A DNA stretch of 64,000 nt, taken from the NCBI GenBank assembly GCA_009840545.1, contig VXNM01000014.1:245197-309196 (forward strand). The letters are read 5' to 3'. Within the stretch, counting starts at the first letter, position 1; each line of letters opens with the position of its first letter. Positions 52,631 through 61,955 of the stretch are shown here, piece after piece. Under the pieces are notes generated by a model. It did no database searches and was not told the origin of the DNA. It worked only from the letters and a program-made list of their open reading frames with translations. Made by a program: the position numbers and the translations under genes. Source of the DNA: Gammaproteobacteria bacterium. Lineage in GTDB: Bacteria > Pseudomonadota > Gammaproteobacteria > Pseudomonadales > Azotimanducaceae.

Positions 52631-53821
52631 CTAATCGGACTCAGCGAAGTCGAGTCCGTACAACTCCTCTACGTTGGTTCGCGTAATCTTAGTGCGCTCG
52701 GATTCAGGAACTCCATCGAACATTTCGTCAATTACATTGAGTGAACATGGCCAGGTGGAATCAACATGAGGATAGTCTGATCCCCACATGAGGTTGTCCA
52801 CTCCAATGAGCGATCGTGTCAAGATCGCAGGTCGATCATCTTCAATCGTTGCATAAAACTGCCGAGACCACACCTCGTGCGGACTCTCACCTGAATGGTC
52901 ATTAGTTCCTCGAAACTTGCTCTCTCGTTGAATGGCTTGATCTACTCTGTCGAGCCAGTGAGCAATCCAACCTCCGTTGAACTCGGCAACAACAAACTTG
53001 AGGTTCGGATGGCGTGTTGCCGGTCCTCTACAAATTAGGTCCACAAGCGTACGTTGGATGGCGGTTTGGGAAGAAGCGTAGTCTTGAATTGGATCTCTCA
53101 ATGCTCTGTTCTGTCGGAACTCTCGAGGTGTGTAGGCATTCGTGCCTACGTGCATTGAGAGCGGGAACTTTGCTTCTTCGGCTCCTGACCAGATTGGGTC
53201 GTAGCAAGGATCGCTATAGGGTTGTTCCGGAGGCGCAGTACAAGGAATGCATCCACCCTTGTATCCCATCTTGACTACACGATCTAATTCAGTTAGCGCA
53301 GCAGCTGGATCTTGAATGGGAATTGCAGCAAGACCATAGAGACGACCATTGCCAGCGCTTGAGTAGTCGTGAAGCCAGTCGTTGTAGTTCCTTTGACAAG
53401 CTACGAGTAACTGCGGGTTTTCAAAACTGAATAGACCGAAGAATCCGGGATACAGAAATTCAGCTTTAATTCCATCTTCGTCCTGATCGAGGAAACGCTT
53501 CGACCCATCGCGAATTCCCACTCGAATTCCGTCGTATCCCTGAGCCATGATCTTGACGACATCCGAAGCAGACATGTCGTCGACATTTGGTTTTCTTCCA
53601 TGCCGACGTGTTATTTCCGTATCTTCGCCATCACGCCTTCTCAATCCAGCGATACCGATTCGGCGACGTATGCCCGCAGCACCTTTCGAAGGAATGACGA
53701 TTGCATCTCGATTGGTCCCTGCGTACATGATTCGTGGTGCGTCGTCTCCAAACTTGTCTGAGAGACCAATGAATACGTCTTCTGCTTCAACGACATGGGA
53801 GTCCGCCGAAATTGGTTGCAT
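52631..53821 (-). CDS. Amidohydrolase 2 (ACMSD-like) family protein, copy 1
   Basis: A 396-residue TIM-barrel amidohydrolase of the decarboxylase-like (ACMSD, PF04909) group. ISADSHVVEAEDVF near the start has a single His where classical members have HxH. Also present are FPLSMHVGTNAYTP, VVAEFNGGWIAHWLDR, and WGSDYPHVDSTWP near residue 345, which is diagnostic of this group. It may decarboxylate or hydrate an aromatic or dicarboxylic substrate. A paralogue lies at 60772. Confidence 0.82.
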   Translation of the reverse strand: MQPISADSHVVEAEDVFIGLSDKFGDDAPRIMYAGTNRDAIVIPSKGAAGIRRRIGIAGLRRRDGEDTEITRRHGRKPNVDDMSASDVVKIMAQGYDGIRVGIRDGSKRFLDQDEDGIKAEFLYPGFFGLFSFENPQLLVACQRNYNDWLHDYSSAGNGRLYGLAAIPIQDPAAALTELDRVVKMGYKGGCIPCTAPPEQPYSDPCYDPIWSGAEEAKFPLSMHVGTNAYTPREFRQNRALRDPIQDYASSQTAIQRTLVDLICRGPATRHPNLKFVVAEFNGGWIAHWLDRVDQAIQRESKFRGTNDHSGESPHEVWSRQFYATIEDDRPAILTRSLIGVDNLMWGSDYPHVDSTWPCSLNVIDEMFDGVPESERTKITRTNVEELYGLDFAESD

Positions 53822-54076
53822 CTAGATTTACCTTCTATTCGCGCGAAAACCTAATAATACAAGCGACTTTGAACAACAACGAAGCAAATTAGACCGCGAG
53901 CATAGAATTCTTGCAACGAACTCACCCTAGAGTCAGGAACCCGTAATACAAACCGTAGAACGACACGGGTCGCCACGAGATTGACAACTGGAACTTTGAG
54001 CGGGGTTACCACTTCTCTTGTTTCCGACTTTTCTCTACGGACCCGTTGAGTTCTGTGAAATGGCTTCTAGCAGCAG
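53822..54076. other. 255-bp gap, nothing recognised
   Basis: Between two minus-strand genes. I see no gene, tRNA or terminator. Confidence 0.35.
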
Positions 54077-54934
54077 CTAGTCTTCCGATTCGTTAACTAG
54101 GTGCTTGCTGAAGAAGTCGACTGTCAGCTTCTCCACGCGATTTCGGTCGTCTTCTTCATGAAAGCTATGCCCTGCTCCTTCAATCACCTCGAACTCGACG
54201 ACAGATTCAATTTCAGTTAGAGCAGCATACATTCGGCGACTATGGTCGATGGGAACCACTTCGTCTTGGTCGCCATGAAGGAGAAGAACAGGGGGATCAT
54301 CTCTTGAGACGAATTCGATCGGAGAGTTTTCAGCCGACAAGCTAGAGTCGAACCGCAAAGCTGGATAGTCGGACTCATCACTGACAAGCTCCTTCAGGTC
54401 GACCACCGGGTAATAAGCAACCACCGCTTGCACTCGATTCGACACGCGTTCTAAGGGGTCTTCTGCAGATTCCGATCCATCGTCGCCCGTCAATCCAAGC
54501 ATCAATGAGAGATGACCGCCAGCACTTAGACCCATAACACCGATTCGATCCGGGTCTATCTCAAAGTTTTCCGCATTCGTTCTGACGTGTCGCACAGCTC
54601 TACGGACATCAGTCACTGCGTCGGGCACCTGGTAACGGGGAGAGCTGCCGTGATTGACTGCAAACACCGTAAAACCTTCGTCAGTCAGGTAGGAAGTCCA
54701 TGAATCCAAGAAGTCCATATCAACTTTGTAAGAGAACCAACCACCACTGATAATGAACAACACTGCTGCATTGTTCTTGGTCTCTGGAACAAGAACGTGA
54801 TAAATGAGCGCCATCCCGTCTTTGTAGCCATAGATCACGTCCTCTTCCGTTTGCGTCGATGCTGATACGGCACCAGACATGGCGACAAAGACTAAGGATG
54901 TCCATAAGGACGATTTAATTGCGAGTGCTTTCAA
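54077..54934 (-). CDS. Secreted alpha/beta hydrolase (carboxylesterase-like)
   Basis: A 285-residue exported esterase. A signal peptide (LWTSLVFVAMSGAVSAS) leads to FIISGGWFSYK (60-70, oxyanion loop in place of HGGG), GLSAGGHLSL (135-144, Ser137), and LLHGDQDEVVPIDHS with the acidic residue, then GAGHSF with the catalytic His. The ordering fits the BD-FAE/hormone-sensitive-lipase type. Substrate unknown. It lies alone in a non-coding stretch, so its own promoter is expected. Confidence 0.82.
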   Translation of the reverse strand: MKALAIKSSLWTSLVFVAMSGAVSASTQTEEDVIYGYKDGMALIYHVLVPETKNNAAVLFIISGGWFSYKVDMDFLDSWTSYLTDEGFTVFAVNHGSSPRYQVPDAVTDVRRAVRHVRTNAENFEIDPDRIGVMGLSAGGHLSLMLGLTGDDGSESAEDPLERVSNRVQAVVAYYPVVDLKELVSDESDYPALRFDSSLSAENSPIEFVSRDDPPVLLLHGDQDEVVPIDHSRRMYAALTEIESVVEFEVIEGAGHSFHEEDDRNRVEKLTVDFFSKHLVNESED

Positions 54935-55358
54935 TTGAATACTCCTAAATTCGATTTGAATGCGCAGGAGTTCTAATTTTCTAAATTCTGGTGACCGTCA
55001 GACTTTGAGGGTCACCGCTTTTCACGATCCAAGCTGCGCATCGATTATGTATGAACCATGGCAGGGCATGAAGTGCACTCACATGCTTCGGGAAGCGGTA
55101 GCAGACTTTGCTTCCGCCAATCAATGGGGATAGTGAAGTTCAAGCACACAAATCGTGATGCGCTAATATCCGCGCTACCTGAGGGGTCCTCTTCAATCGC
55201 TTCAAACAACACAGCAGGCAATGAGCACCCAATTTTTGCAACCAGTCGACGTCAAGCGTTGTAACCATCGTGCTAACGGACGAATGACTCGGTTGCACTA
55301 GGATTGGAGAACTGCAATTCCGTGCAGAATTCGCCATTCTCTCGTTTCTGTATGTTCG
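54935..55358. other. 424-bp gap with no supported gene
   Basis: Two small frames exist (55058-55264 plus, 55140-55337 minus), but neither shows a ribosome site or a known motif. The promoter of the esterase gene should lie near its right edge at 54935-55010. Confidence 0.35.
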
Positions 55359-57611
55359 CTAAGATTCGGTTCCGTTCTGCGAAATAGCTTCGAGCACTCT
55401 CGGCGGCGACATCGGCAATTCGGTCATGCGAATATCAAGTGCTCGACTAACCGCGTTTCCGATTGCCGCCAGCGGTGCGACGATTGGAGTTTCTCCGCAA
55501 CCCCGCACACCATACGGATGATTTGGATTGGGCACTTCGATAATCTCGGTGTCGATCATGGGAATATCAGAGCACACTGGAATTCGATAATCCAGAAAAC
55601 CAGGATTCTCGAGCACACCTTCGTTGTCGTATATGTACTCCTCGTTGAGAGCCCAGCCAATACCCTGAACCGCACCGCCCTGCATCTGTCCTTCCACGTA
55701 ATCGGGATGGATTGCGGTCCCCGCATCCTGAATTGAAGTGAAGTTGACAACGGTTACGCTGCCGGTTTCCTGATCGACATCCACATCTGACATGTTCACG
55801 GAAAACGCCGGACCAGGTCCTTGCGCATTAAGTGCTGCGCGACCCGAAATCGGACCTCCAGTTCGAGCAGCTCCGCGAGCCAGATCACGAAGCGACAAAG
55901 GATCCGCCTCAACATTCACTCCTTGTCGAGGCGTTGCTACTCCATTGCTCCAATCGACTTGGTCCATTTCCAGGCCCCAAGTTCTTGCGGCTCGTTTGCG
56001 CAACTCAGCAATCACCTCTTCACAGGCCTTTACAACTGCCAGACCTGTGGCGAATGTTGTTCTGCTTCCACCGGTGGTTGCACAGTACCCTGTGCTGTCG
56101 GTATCTGCAATGTTCACTCGTACTCGATCGTAGGACACTCCAAGAGTCTCGGCCGCCATTAGGGCCATCGATGCGCGGCTGCCGCCAATGTCCGGACTCC
56201 CTTCAACGACCATGACCATTCCCGAATCTGTGATGTGAACTTCTGCACTTGACTGATTCCCTCCGTTGAACCAAAAGCCAACTGCAACACCTCGGCCTTC
56301 GTTTTCACCCAGCTCTCTTTGGTAGTTTGGGTGCCGTTTGGCGGCTAACAGGCATTCTCTAAGCCCTATCGCCTGAAACTTCGGTCCGTATGCTGCCTGA
56401 GTGCCTTCCCGCGCAGCGTTCTTGAGTCGGAAGTCGATGGGGTCCATTCCTATCTGCTGTGCAAGTTCGTCGATTACGCACTCGCCTGCGTACATGGATT
56501 GAGGTGCTCCTGGAGCGCGGTAGGCCGCAACTCGTGGTCTATTAACGACGACGTCGTATCCTTCGATTAAGACATTCTCCACGTCGTAAGGAGCGAAAAT
56601 GCACATGCTTCCGGCACCAACGGGACTTCCAGGATATGCACCGGCTTCATAAATGAGCTCAGCGTACATCGCTGTGATCGTTCCGTCTTCCTTACATCCG
56701 ATCTTGATTGTGTTGACTGAGCCAGATGCAGGTCCAGTTGCACGAAAGACCTCATCACGAGTCATTACCATGCGAACGGGGCGTGAACTCTTCTGCGACA
56801 GTTTCAGCGCGAGCGGTTCGAGGTAGATGGTCGTCTTGCCTCCAAATCCGCCACCAATCTCACTGGCTGTCACTTTCAAGTCGCCCATGTCCATTCCCAT
56901 CATTCGGGCTGTAGAGTTTCGGACGTCAAAGTGGCCTTGTGTACAACACCATACAGTTGCCTTTCCATTCTCCTGATAGTTTCCGGTGCATGCGTGGGGT
57001 TCAATGTAGCCTTGATGAACCATCGGCGTTATGAAAGTTCTCTCCACAACGTGGTCGGCGCTCTCAAATCCCTTTTGTATTTCGCCCCTGCTAATCGTCT
57101 GTTTTCGTGAAACATTGGAGGGCTTGCTTGGCTGTGTCTCAAGACCAGACGTAAACATGTCCTCGTGCAGCACAGGAGCGTCGTCGCGCATCGCACTTAC
57201 AGCATCCAATACCGATTCCAAAGGCTCGTAGTCAACCTTGATGGCATTGAGTCCTTCGTCTGCAGCGGCGGAAGACAACGCGGCGACAGCGGCTACCGCA
57301 TGGCCGTGATAAAGAACTTTATCGCCAGCAATAATATTCTCAGCAAATCGTTTCAATCCTGGACTGCCGGTACGAGTGTTAGGAAAGTCTTCTGAGGTCA
57401 CCACCGCAAGAACACCAGGAACACGCTCTGCTTGGGAAATATCAATCGAACGAACCTTGGCATGAGCATGTGGACTTCGAAGTACTTTGCCCCACAGCAT
57501 CCCGGGCAGAATCTCATCCGCTCCAAACTTGGCGCGCCCCGTGACCTTTTCGATCCCGTCAGGTCGAATTGGTCGTGTTCCTATATATTGATAGTCGATT
57601 GCTTCGCTCAT
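55359..57611 (-). CDS. Xanthine dehydrogenase-family molybdenum-binding subunit, orphan
   Basis: A 750-residue large subunit of the xanthine oxidase family. The N-terminal region has RPDGIEKVTGRAKFG, the molybdopterin-binding core TASEIGGGFGGKT, MTRDEVFRATG, and GGSRTTFATG. VRGCGETP (702-709) holds the catalytic Glu707. The small 2Fe-2S and FAD subunits that normally neighbour it are not in this window, which suggests they lie elsewhere or that electron transfer uses another partner. It is 28 bp upstream of nothing obvious; the PHP gene is also minus. It oxidises a purine, aldehyde or N-heterocycle. Confidence 0.85.
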   Translation of the reverse strand: MSEAIDYQYIGTRPIRPDGIEKVTGRAKFGADEILPGMLWGKVLRSPHAHAKVRSIDISQAERVPGVLAVVTSEDFPNTRTGSPGLKRFAENIIAGDKVLYHGHAVAAVAALSSAAADEGLNAIKVDYEPLESVLDAVSAMRDDAPVLHEDMFTSGLETQPSKPSNVSRKQTISRGEIQKGFESADHVVERTFITPMVHQGYIEPHACTGNYQENGKATVWCCTQGHFDVRNSTARMMGMDMGDLKVTASEIGGGFGGKTTIYLEPLALKLSQKSSRPVRMVMTRDEVFRATGPASGSVNTIKIGCKEDGTITAMYAELIYEAGAYPGSPVGAGSMCIFAPYDVENVLIEGYDVVVNRPRVAAYRAPGAPQSMYAGECVIDELAQQIGMDPIDFRLKNAAREGTQAAYGPKFQAIGLRECLLAAKRHPNYQRELGENEGRGVAVGFWFNGGNQSSAEVHITDSGMVMVVEGSPDIGGSRASMALMAAETLGVSYDRVRVNIADTDSTGYCATTGGSRTTFATGLAVVKACEEVIAELRKRAARTWGLEMDQVDWSNGVATPRQGVNVEADPLSLRDLARGAARTGGPISGRAALNAQGPGPAFSVNMSDVDVDQETGSVTVVNFTSIQDAGTAIHPDYVEGQMQGGAVQGIGWALNEEYIYDNEGVLENPGFLDYRIPVCSDIPMIDTEIIEVPNPNHPYGVRGCGETPIVAPLAAIGNAVSRALDIRMTELPMSPPRVLEAISQNGTES

Positions 57612-57639
57612 TTGTCTTGTTCCTTGAGTAGCTTGATGT

Positions 57640-58464
57640 CTAAGCCGTCTGAGGTTGCGACGGCAACCCGATCAGCGTGTGATCCATAGCGTCTAGACCA
57701 AGTTTTTGTTGTATTGAGGTCGCCGCACCTGTCTTCCTTATCAGGTCTTCAGGTCGGTGTGCATCCGCGTTTACGATTGTCTTCACTTCGTATTCGGTCG
57801 CCAGTTCCCAAAATGGCAACCAAGGATACAGAGGAAACGGATTGTCGGGTTTCTTGCGCGCGATTTTTGCGAGCCCCAACGCATTGATCTCCAAGCCCAC
57901 ATCATGCTCTTCCGCAGCAGCGAGAATGTCACGACTACAAGAAATCGTATTTGCATCCCAATTTCGATAGCAAACTCCGAATAAATCCGGATGTGCGATA
58001 AATGCGAACAAACCACTCGCAATCATCGCTTGCACGTACTTGCCGTAATGACCTAGCGCTTTGGAGTCTACTGCCCCACTATAGGCACCGTGCCAGTTTC
58101 CGTAATCGTCGGTGAAGAAATGCGGACCGCCCACCAGATACTCGAACTCATGCTGACCGTAGAGTTCATCTTCGTAAAACGCATGGAATTTTGGAATATA
58201 TTCACATTCCATTCCAAGCAATATCCGCAGTGAAGGATATTCCAGCTTGGCCCGATTTACCGCCGCGACATATCCTTCTAACTCGGAATAGTCCATTCTT
58301 GCCGAAATCCAGCGATTGTCTGGCAATGCGGAGTGGTCCGAGAATCCAATGGTCTCCATACCCAGATCTACGGCATGCTGACAGTAGTCAGTTGTTTCCC
58401 CGCGTGCATGTTTGCAACGGAATGTATGAGTATGAAAGTTGTGCTTGAACTCAGAGTCCAACAT
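57640..58464 (-). CDS. PHP-domain phosphatase, histidinol-phosphatase (HisK) type
   Basis: A 274-residue PHP enzyme. NFHTHTFRCKHARG (9-22) has the first metal cluster His-x-His, FSDHS the second, GMECEYIPKF the third, with AFIAHPDL and VNADAHRPEDL completing the set. It matches HisJ/HisK histidinol phosphatases, but related PHP enzymes hydrolyse other phosphoesters. No other histidine gene is nearby, so a general phosphatase role is equally likely. It runs on the same strand as the molybdenum subunit, 28 bp upstream of its start. Confidence 0.8.
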   Translation of the reverse strand: MLDSEFKHNFHTHTFRCKHARGETTDYCQHAVDLGMETIGFSDHSALPDNRWISARMDYSELEGYVAAVNRAKLEYPSLRILLGMECEYIPKFHAFYEDELYGQHEFEYLVGGPHFFTDDYGNWHGAYSGAVDSKALGHYGKYVQAMIASGLFAFIAHPDLFGVCYRNWDANTISCSRDILAAAEEHDVGLEINALGLAKIARKKPDNPFPLYPWLPFWELATEYEVKTIVNADAHRPEDLIRKTGAATSIQQKLGLDAMDHTLIGLPSQPQTA

Positions 58465-58726
58465 GTTTAACGCCGTCAGTTGGCCGCCCGCGAGAACGTG
58501 AATCTGTTGATTCTAACAAGCGCCCTCAATGTGAGGAGTAAACGACGCTAAGGAAGCATCAGCATGCAGGCACTAGTACGCATGCTCAAAGGTTGAATAA
58601 TTAATCGACAAGCGTATCCAAGGAGTCCGGCATATCCTGCAGACCCGCTGATTTGTCAAGAAAATCTGAATTTCTGAGAGTCGCTACTGTATCGACCCAT
58701 CAAGACGAGTGGACAAAGAATACGGT
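58465..58726. other. 262-bp gap, nothing recognised
   Basis: Contains no gene with a ribosome site. A plus-strand Ser-rich frame (from 58653) runs opposite the acidic lipoprotein and is treated as its shadow. Confidence 0.35.
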
Positions 58727-59038
58727 CTACTCGTCACCCATGTCTTCGCTTTCCTCAACATCGGTCATTTCAACTGATTCGGCATCTTCGACATCGGTCA
58801 TCTCAGTGGTGTCTCCATCATCCATGGATTCACTCTCTTCGACATCAGTCATCTCGGTGGTGTCACCATCGTCCATGGATTCACTCTCTTCGAGATCGGT
58901 CATACCTGTTGCGGATGGTTCCTCCAAATCAGTCATTTCTTCAGTATCGGAGTCGTCTGCATCGCCACCATTTCCACCTGCACAACCAGCGAGAAACGCA
59001 ATTACTACGATTGCCATACCGAGTGTTCGTATCTTCAT
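58727..59038 (-). CDS. Small lipoprotein with acidic tandem repeats
   Basis: A 103-residue protein from ATG 59038 with a lipobox FLAGCAGG (Cys near 18), so it should be lipid-anchored. The mature part is almost wholly acidic, with a 17-residue unit ESMDDGDTTEMTDVEES repeated about twice and worn copies around it. At the DNA level a 51-bp unit is duplicated (58785-58835 and 58836-58886). Asp/Glu-rich low-complexity lipoproteins may bind cations or envelope polymers; function unknown. The start at 59095 would precede the signal, so I reject it. Confidence 0.6.
   Translation of the reverse strand: MKIRTLGMAIVVIAFLAGCAGGNGGDADDSDTEEMTDLEEPSATGMTDLEESESMDDGDTTEMTDVEESESMDDGDTTEMTDVEDAESVEMTDVEESEDMGDE
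58785..58886 (-). repeat. Two 51-bp direct repeats inside the acidic lipoprotein
   Basis: Units 58785-58835 and 58836-58886 differ at only a few positions and encode the repeat ESMDDGDTTEMTDVE. A third, diverged unit follows. The repeats could vary in number by slippage. Confidence 0.55.
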
Positions 59039-59226
59039 GAGATTGTCCCTCAAACTACCTAACCATTCCGCACTATCCAAGCCAATCCGAAACATCGGAA
59101 GTTCCCAGCAGATAGAGCGTTGGGCAACACTATGTTAACACGACTAGTGCTACATGGGAAGACGAGTCGAGAAATCCTGTGGAGTTATTGGGTCGGAAGC
59201 GCGAGGAAGCTCTTTTTCATGTCGGC

Positions 59227-59619
59227 CTACGAGCGGGAGACGAGAGTTTCGAAGCAGATCGTTCGCCCATCCGGATCCTTCAAGAATGTCTGTTTCATTG
59301 GGTAGAACGCCGTTCTTGGCGTACTCGCTTTCAATCCGTTTGACTCAAACGAAATATGGAGCGAATCCACATCGTCGCAGATGAAGTAGAGCTCTATTTC
59401 TTGACGGGTACGACTATGGAAACTCTCACTTTCTTCGTTCGTACTCTGTTGCAACATGATCTCCGCTTGGTCGAGCTTCATGCTGCACCACATCAGTTTG
59501 CCTTCGGGCGTCCACGTTTCAGAAACGCTGAAACCAAGTCGTTCGTAGAAATCCACTGACTTCGCAATATCGTCCACCCAAAGCAACGGTGAAACGATAA
59601 CAGAGGGGGCATCGGCCAT
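59227..59619 (-). CDS. VOC / glyoxalase-like protein
   Basis: A 130-residue single VOC domain: LLWVDDIAKSVDFYERLGFSVSE at the start (split over two turns), LDQAEIMLQQ, and TFLKDPDGRTICFETL at the end with Glu as a likely metal ligand. Its ATG 59619 lies next to the stop of the D-2-hydroxyacid dehydrogenase gene (59621), so the two form an operon. Detoxification or an isomerase role is likely. It is more like the VOC protein at 52181 in fold than in sequence. Confidence 0.8.
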   Translation of the reverse strand: MADAPSVIVSPLLWVDDIAKSVDFYERLGFSVSETWTPEGKLMWCSMKLDQAEIMLQQSTNEESESFHSRTRQEIELYFICDDVDSLHISFESNGLKASTPRTAFYPMKQTFLKDPDGRTICFETLVSRS

Positions 59620-59620
59620 C

Positions 59621-60583
59621 CTAGTAACCCCGTTTCTTGTTGATCAGGCCTTCCAATTTGTCCCCCTTCACAAAGTGTTTCAAGTTTGTACAAAACCTCT
59701 GTACATTTCGTTCCGACCTGAATTGGCTCGCCCCAGCGGTGTGGGGCGACATGACCACGTTGTTCATGCTCCACAGAGCATGGTCGTACCCAATTGGTTC
59801 TCCCGGTACCACGTCCAATGCTGCCCCTGCAATCTTCCCGAGGCGCAGTGCTTCTACCAACGATTCCTCATCCAAAACTTCACCTCGAGTCACATTCACC
59901 AGGATTGCATTTTTCTTCATCGTCGAGAATGCGCGAGAATCGAACTTGGCTCGAGTTTCCGGCGTGAGCGGGCAGCAAATTGAGATCACATCGGACATCT
60001 TCAGGAAATCTTCAAACTGACTGGTATTCATGACGTTGGCCACTTCAGGAGAAGAGTTAACTGGATCACAATCCAATGCAATGACTTTCATACCAAAAGC
60101 GACCGCACGCTTGGCAATCTCTCTTCCGGTCCCACCAAAACCAAAGCATCCCATCGTCAACCCGGTGAGTTCAAACTGACGCGCTCTCAGTTGTGCACGG
60201 TTGGACCAGGCGTCGGAGCCCAATGCATAGGCTCGAGCAGTTTGGCGGGTCAACATCAATAGAAGGCTGAAAGCATGATCTGCCAGATGACTTCCAACTA
60301 GCCCTTTCTCACTCGTCAGTAGAACGGGGCTATTGACGAATTCAGGAAACAAGAACATGTCGATGCCGGAAGCGGTTGCATGTACCCATCGGAGATTTCG
60401 GCATCGCGTGAATATTTCCTCGTTAATCAGACCAAAAATCACTTCCGCACTCTCGGCGTGAATCAAAGCTTTTGTTCCGTTTGCCTCGGATATCTCAGCT
60501 TGTGGGCAGGCATCAAGTATCCGTTCACGTTGTCGTTCGGTGAGTGGCGGTAGCGTCAATCCCGGAATAACCAAAATCTTCAT
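59621..60583 (-). CDS. D-2-hydroxyacid dehydrogenase
   Basis: A 320-residue NAD-dependent oxidoreductase. FGFGGTG (147-153) with ALDCDP binds NAD, ILVNVTRGEVLDEESLVEAL supplies the catalytic Arg (near 235), the DVVPGEP loop supplies the Glu and VVMSPHTAG the His, as in the glycerate/formate dehydrogenase family. It reduces or oxidises a 2-hydroxyacid in the cytoplasm. It is the first gene of a two-gene operon with the VOC protein and may act on the same small acid. Confidence 0.86.
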   Translation of the reverse strand: MKILVIPGLTLPPLTERQRERILDACPQAEISEANGTKALIHAESAEVIFGLINEEIFTRCRNLRWVHATASGIDMFLFPEFVNSPVLLTSEKGLVGSHLADHAFSLLLMLTRQTARAYALGSDAWSNRAQLRARQFELTGLTMGCFGFGGTGREIAKRAVAFGMKVIALDCDPVNSSPEVANVMNTSQFEDFLKMSDVISICCPLTPETRAKFDSRAFSTMKKNAILVNVTRGEVLDEESLVEALRLGKIAGAALDVVPGEPIGYDHALWSMNNVVMSPHTAGASQFRSERNVQRFCTNLKHFVKGDKLEGLINKKRGY

Positions 60584-60771
60584 AGATCACTATTGCCTTT
60601 ACACGTGCATTTAAGCTTCTTGTGGTAGTGAAGTGTAATGATGAATGCCAATCTATTCGCCGAAAGCGGTGCGACAAACCTGCCCGATTCGAATTAGTGC
60701 AAAATTTGGCAGTACAACTTAACCGGTACAGTCTGCGCCTAAACGACGGACTGTACATGGAGGACTGAATC

Positions 60772-61893
60772 GTGAGGAATGGCCTGCAAGTTCTGGATAC
60801 CGACGCACATCAAATGGAGCCTCCGTCAATTTGGCAGGAATACATAGATCCCGCATTTGCGGACAGGGCACCTAGAACAGAAATGTACACAAACGGCAGA
60901 AGAATGCTACTCGTGGAGGGTGAACCAATCACCCGACAAACGGGATCTTATCCGATGGATTCGCCGGAGTTTCTAAGCGCTGTTCAAGAAGGAATGAAGA
61001 GGTTCAAGTCCTCTCGAGAAGCCGGTTTTAGTCCAGCTTCTCGATTACGAGATATGGATGAACAAGGCGTAGATGTACAAGTGATCTACCCAACTGTAGG
61101 GGGTCAGTTGCTAGGCAAAGAGTTTCACGACCACGAACTATTGGCTGCGATTTGTCGTGCATACAACGACTGGAGCCTGGAGTATTGTCGGTCCGATCCG
61201 GAACGATTGTTAATGGCTGCGATGTTGCCGATGCAGGATCCAAAGCTTGCGGAAGAAGAAGCGATAAGAGCGGCCGAGTTAGGTGCAACGTGCTTCTATG
61301 TGAGACCAAATCCTGTCGAGGGCAGAAACCTGTATCACGAAGAGAATGAAGCGCTCTGGTCAACTTTGGAAGAACTACAGTTGCCTATTTGTTTGCATGA
61401 CTCAGGATCTCCTTATTGGCCTTCGTACGGTGAGAGAATGGATACGCACACTTCCGGTCACATCATTGCTCACCCATTTGAAGCCATGGTCGCCATGATG
61501 AGTCTTATTTGGTACGGGACTATCGAAGACCATCCTGAGTTGAAAATCGTTCACGTCGAAGCGGATGCGGGATGGTTGCCCTATTGGCTTCAAAGAATGG
61601 AACAACACTGGGAATTCTCTGGCAATGCTGAACATCCCAAATTGAAGAAACGTCCAACCGAATACTTTAAGAGCAATTTTCTTGTGGCTTGCAGAGGAGA
61701 TGAAATGACACTTCCTGCAGTTTGCGACTTGGTGGGAGACGACTACCTAACTTTCAATACCGACTACCCTCACCCAGATGGTACGTGGCCCAACGGTATG
61801 GCGGACTTGGAGCAACAGCCTCTTCATGAATCCAGCAAACGCAAGATTTTCTGGGACAACGCAGCGTCTGTGTTCTTGAACCATTCACTCTAG
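60772..61893 (+). CDS. Amidohydrolase 2 (ACMSD-like) family protein, copy 2
   Basis: A 373-residue barrel of the same group as the gene at 52631. LDTDAHQMEPPSIWQEY at the start, LHDSGSPYWPSYGERMDTHTSG, VHVEADAGWLPYWLQRM, and FNTDYPHPDGTWPNGM near residue 335 are diagnostic. The first His-x-His is again reduced to Asp-Ala-His. GTG 60772 is preceded by ggagg. Substrate unknown; probably an aromatic or aliphatic acid. Confidence 0.82.
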   Translation: MRNGLQVLDTDAHQMEPPSIWQEYIDPAFADRAPRTEMYTNGRRMLLVEGEPITRQTGSYPMDSPEFLSAVQEGMKRFKSSREAGFSPASRLRDMDEQGVDVQVIYPTVGGQLLGKEFHDHELLAAICRAYNDWSLEYCRSDPERLLMAAMLPMQDPKLAEEEAIRAAELGATCFYVRPNPVEGRNLYHEENEALWSTLEELQLPICLHDSGSPYWPSYGERMDTHTSGHIIAHPFEAMVAMMSLIWYGTIEDHPELKIVHVEADAGWLPYWLQRMEQHWEFSGNAEHPKLKKRPTEYFKSNFLVACRGDEMTLPAVCDLVGDDYLTFNTDYPHPDGTWPNGMADLEQQPLHESSKRKIFWDNAASVFLNHSL

Positions 61894-61955
61894 TAAGAGC
61901 TTGAGTTCTTCGGCTCCTAACCAATAACAAATTTAAGGACAACGCACCACGACCC

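Noticed and set aside
55058-55264. 68-codon plus-strand ORF in the gap at 54935-55358
   Set aside because: Unsupported by a ribosome site or a known motif, and a competing minus-strand frame overlaps it.
58653-59138. Plus-strand Ser-rich ORF (161 codons) over the acidic lipoprotein
   Set aside because: The minus strand has a lipobox, a good start and coherent acidic repeats; the Ser-rich reading is its antisense shadow.
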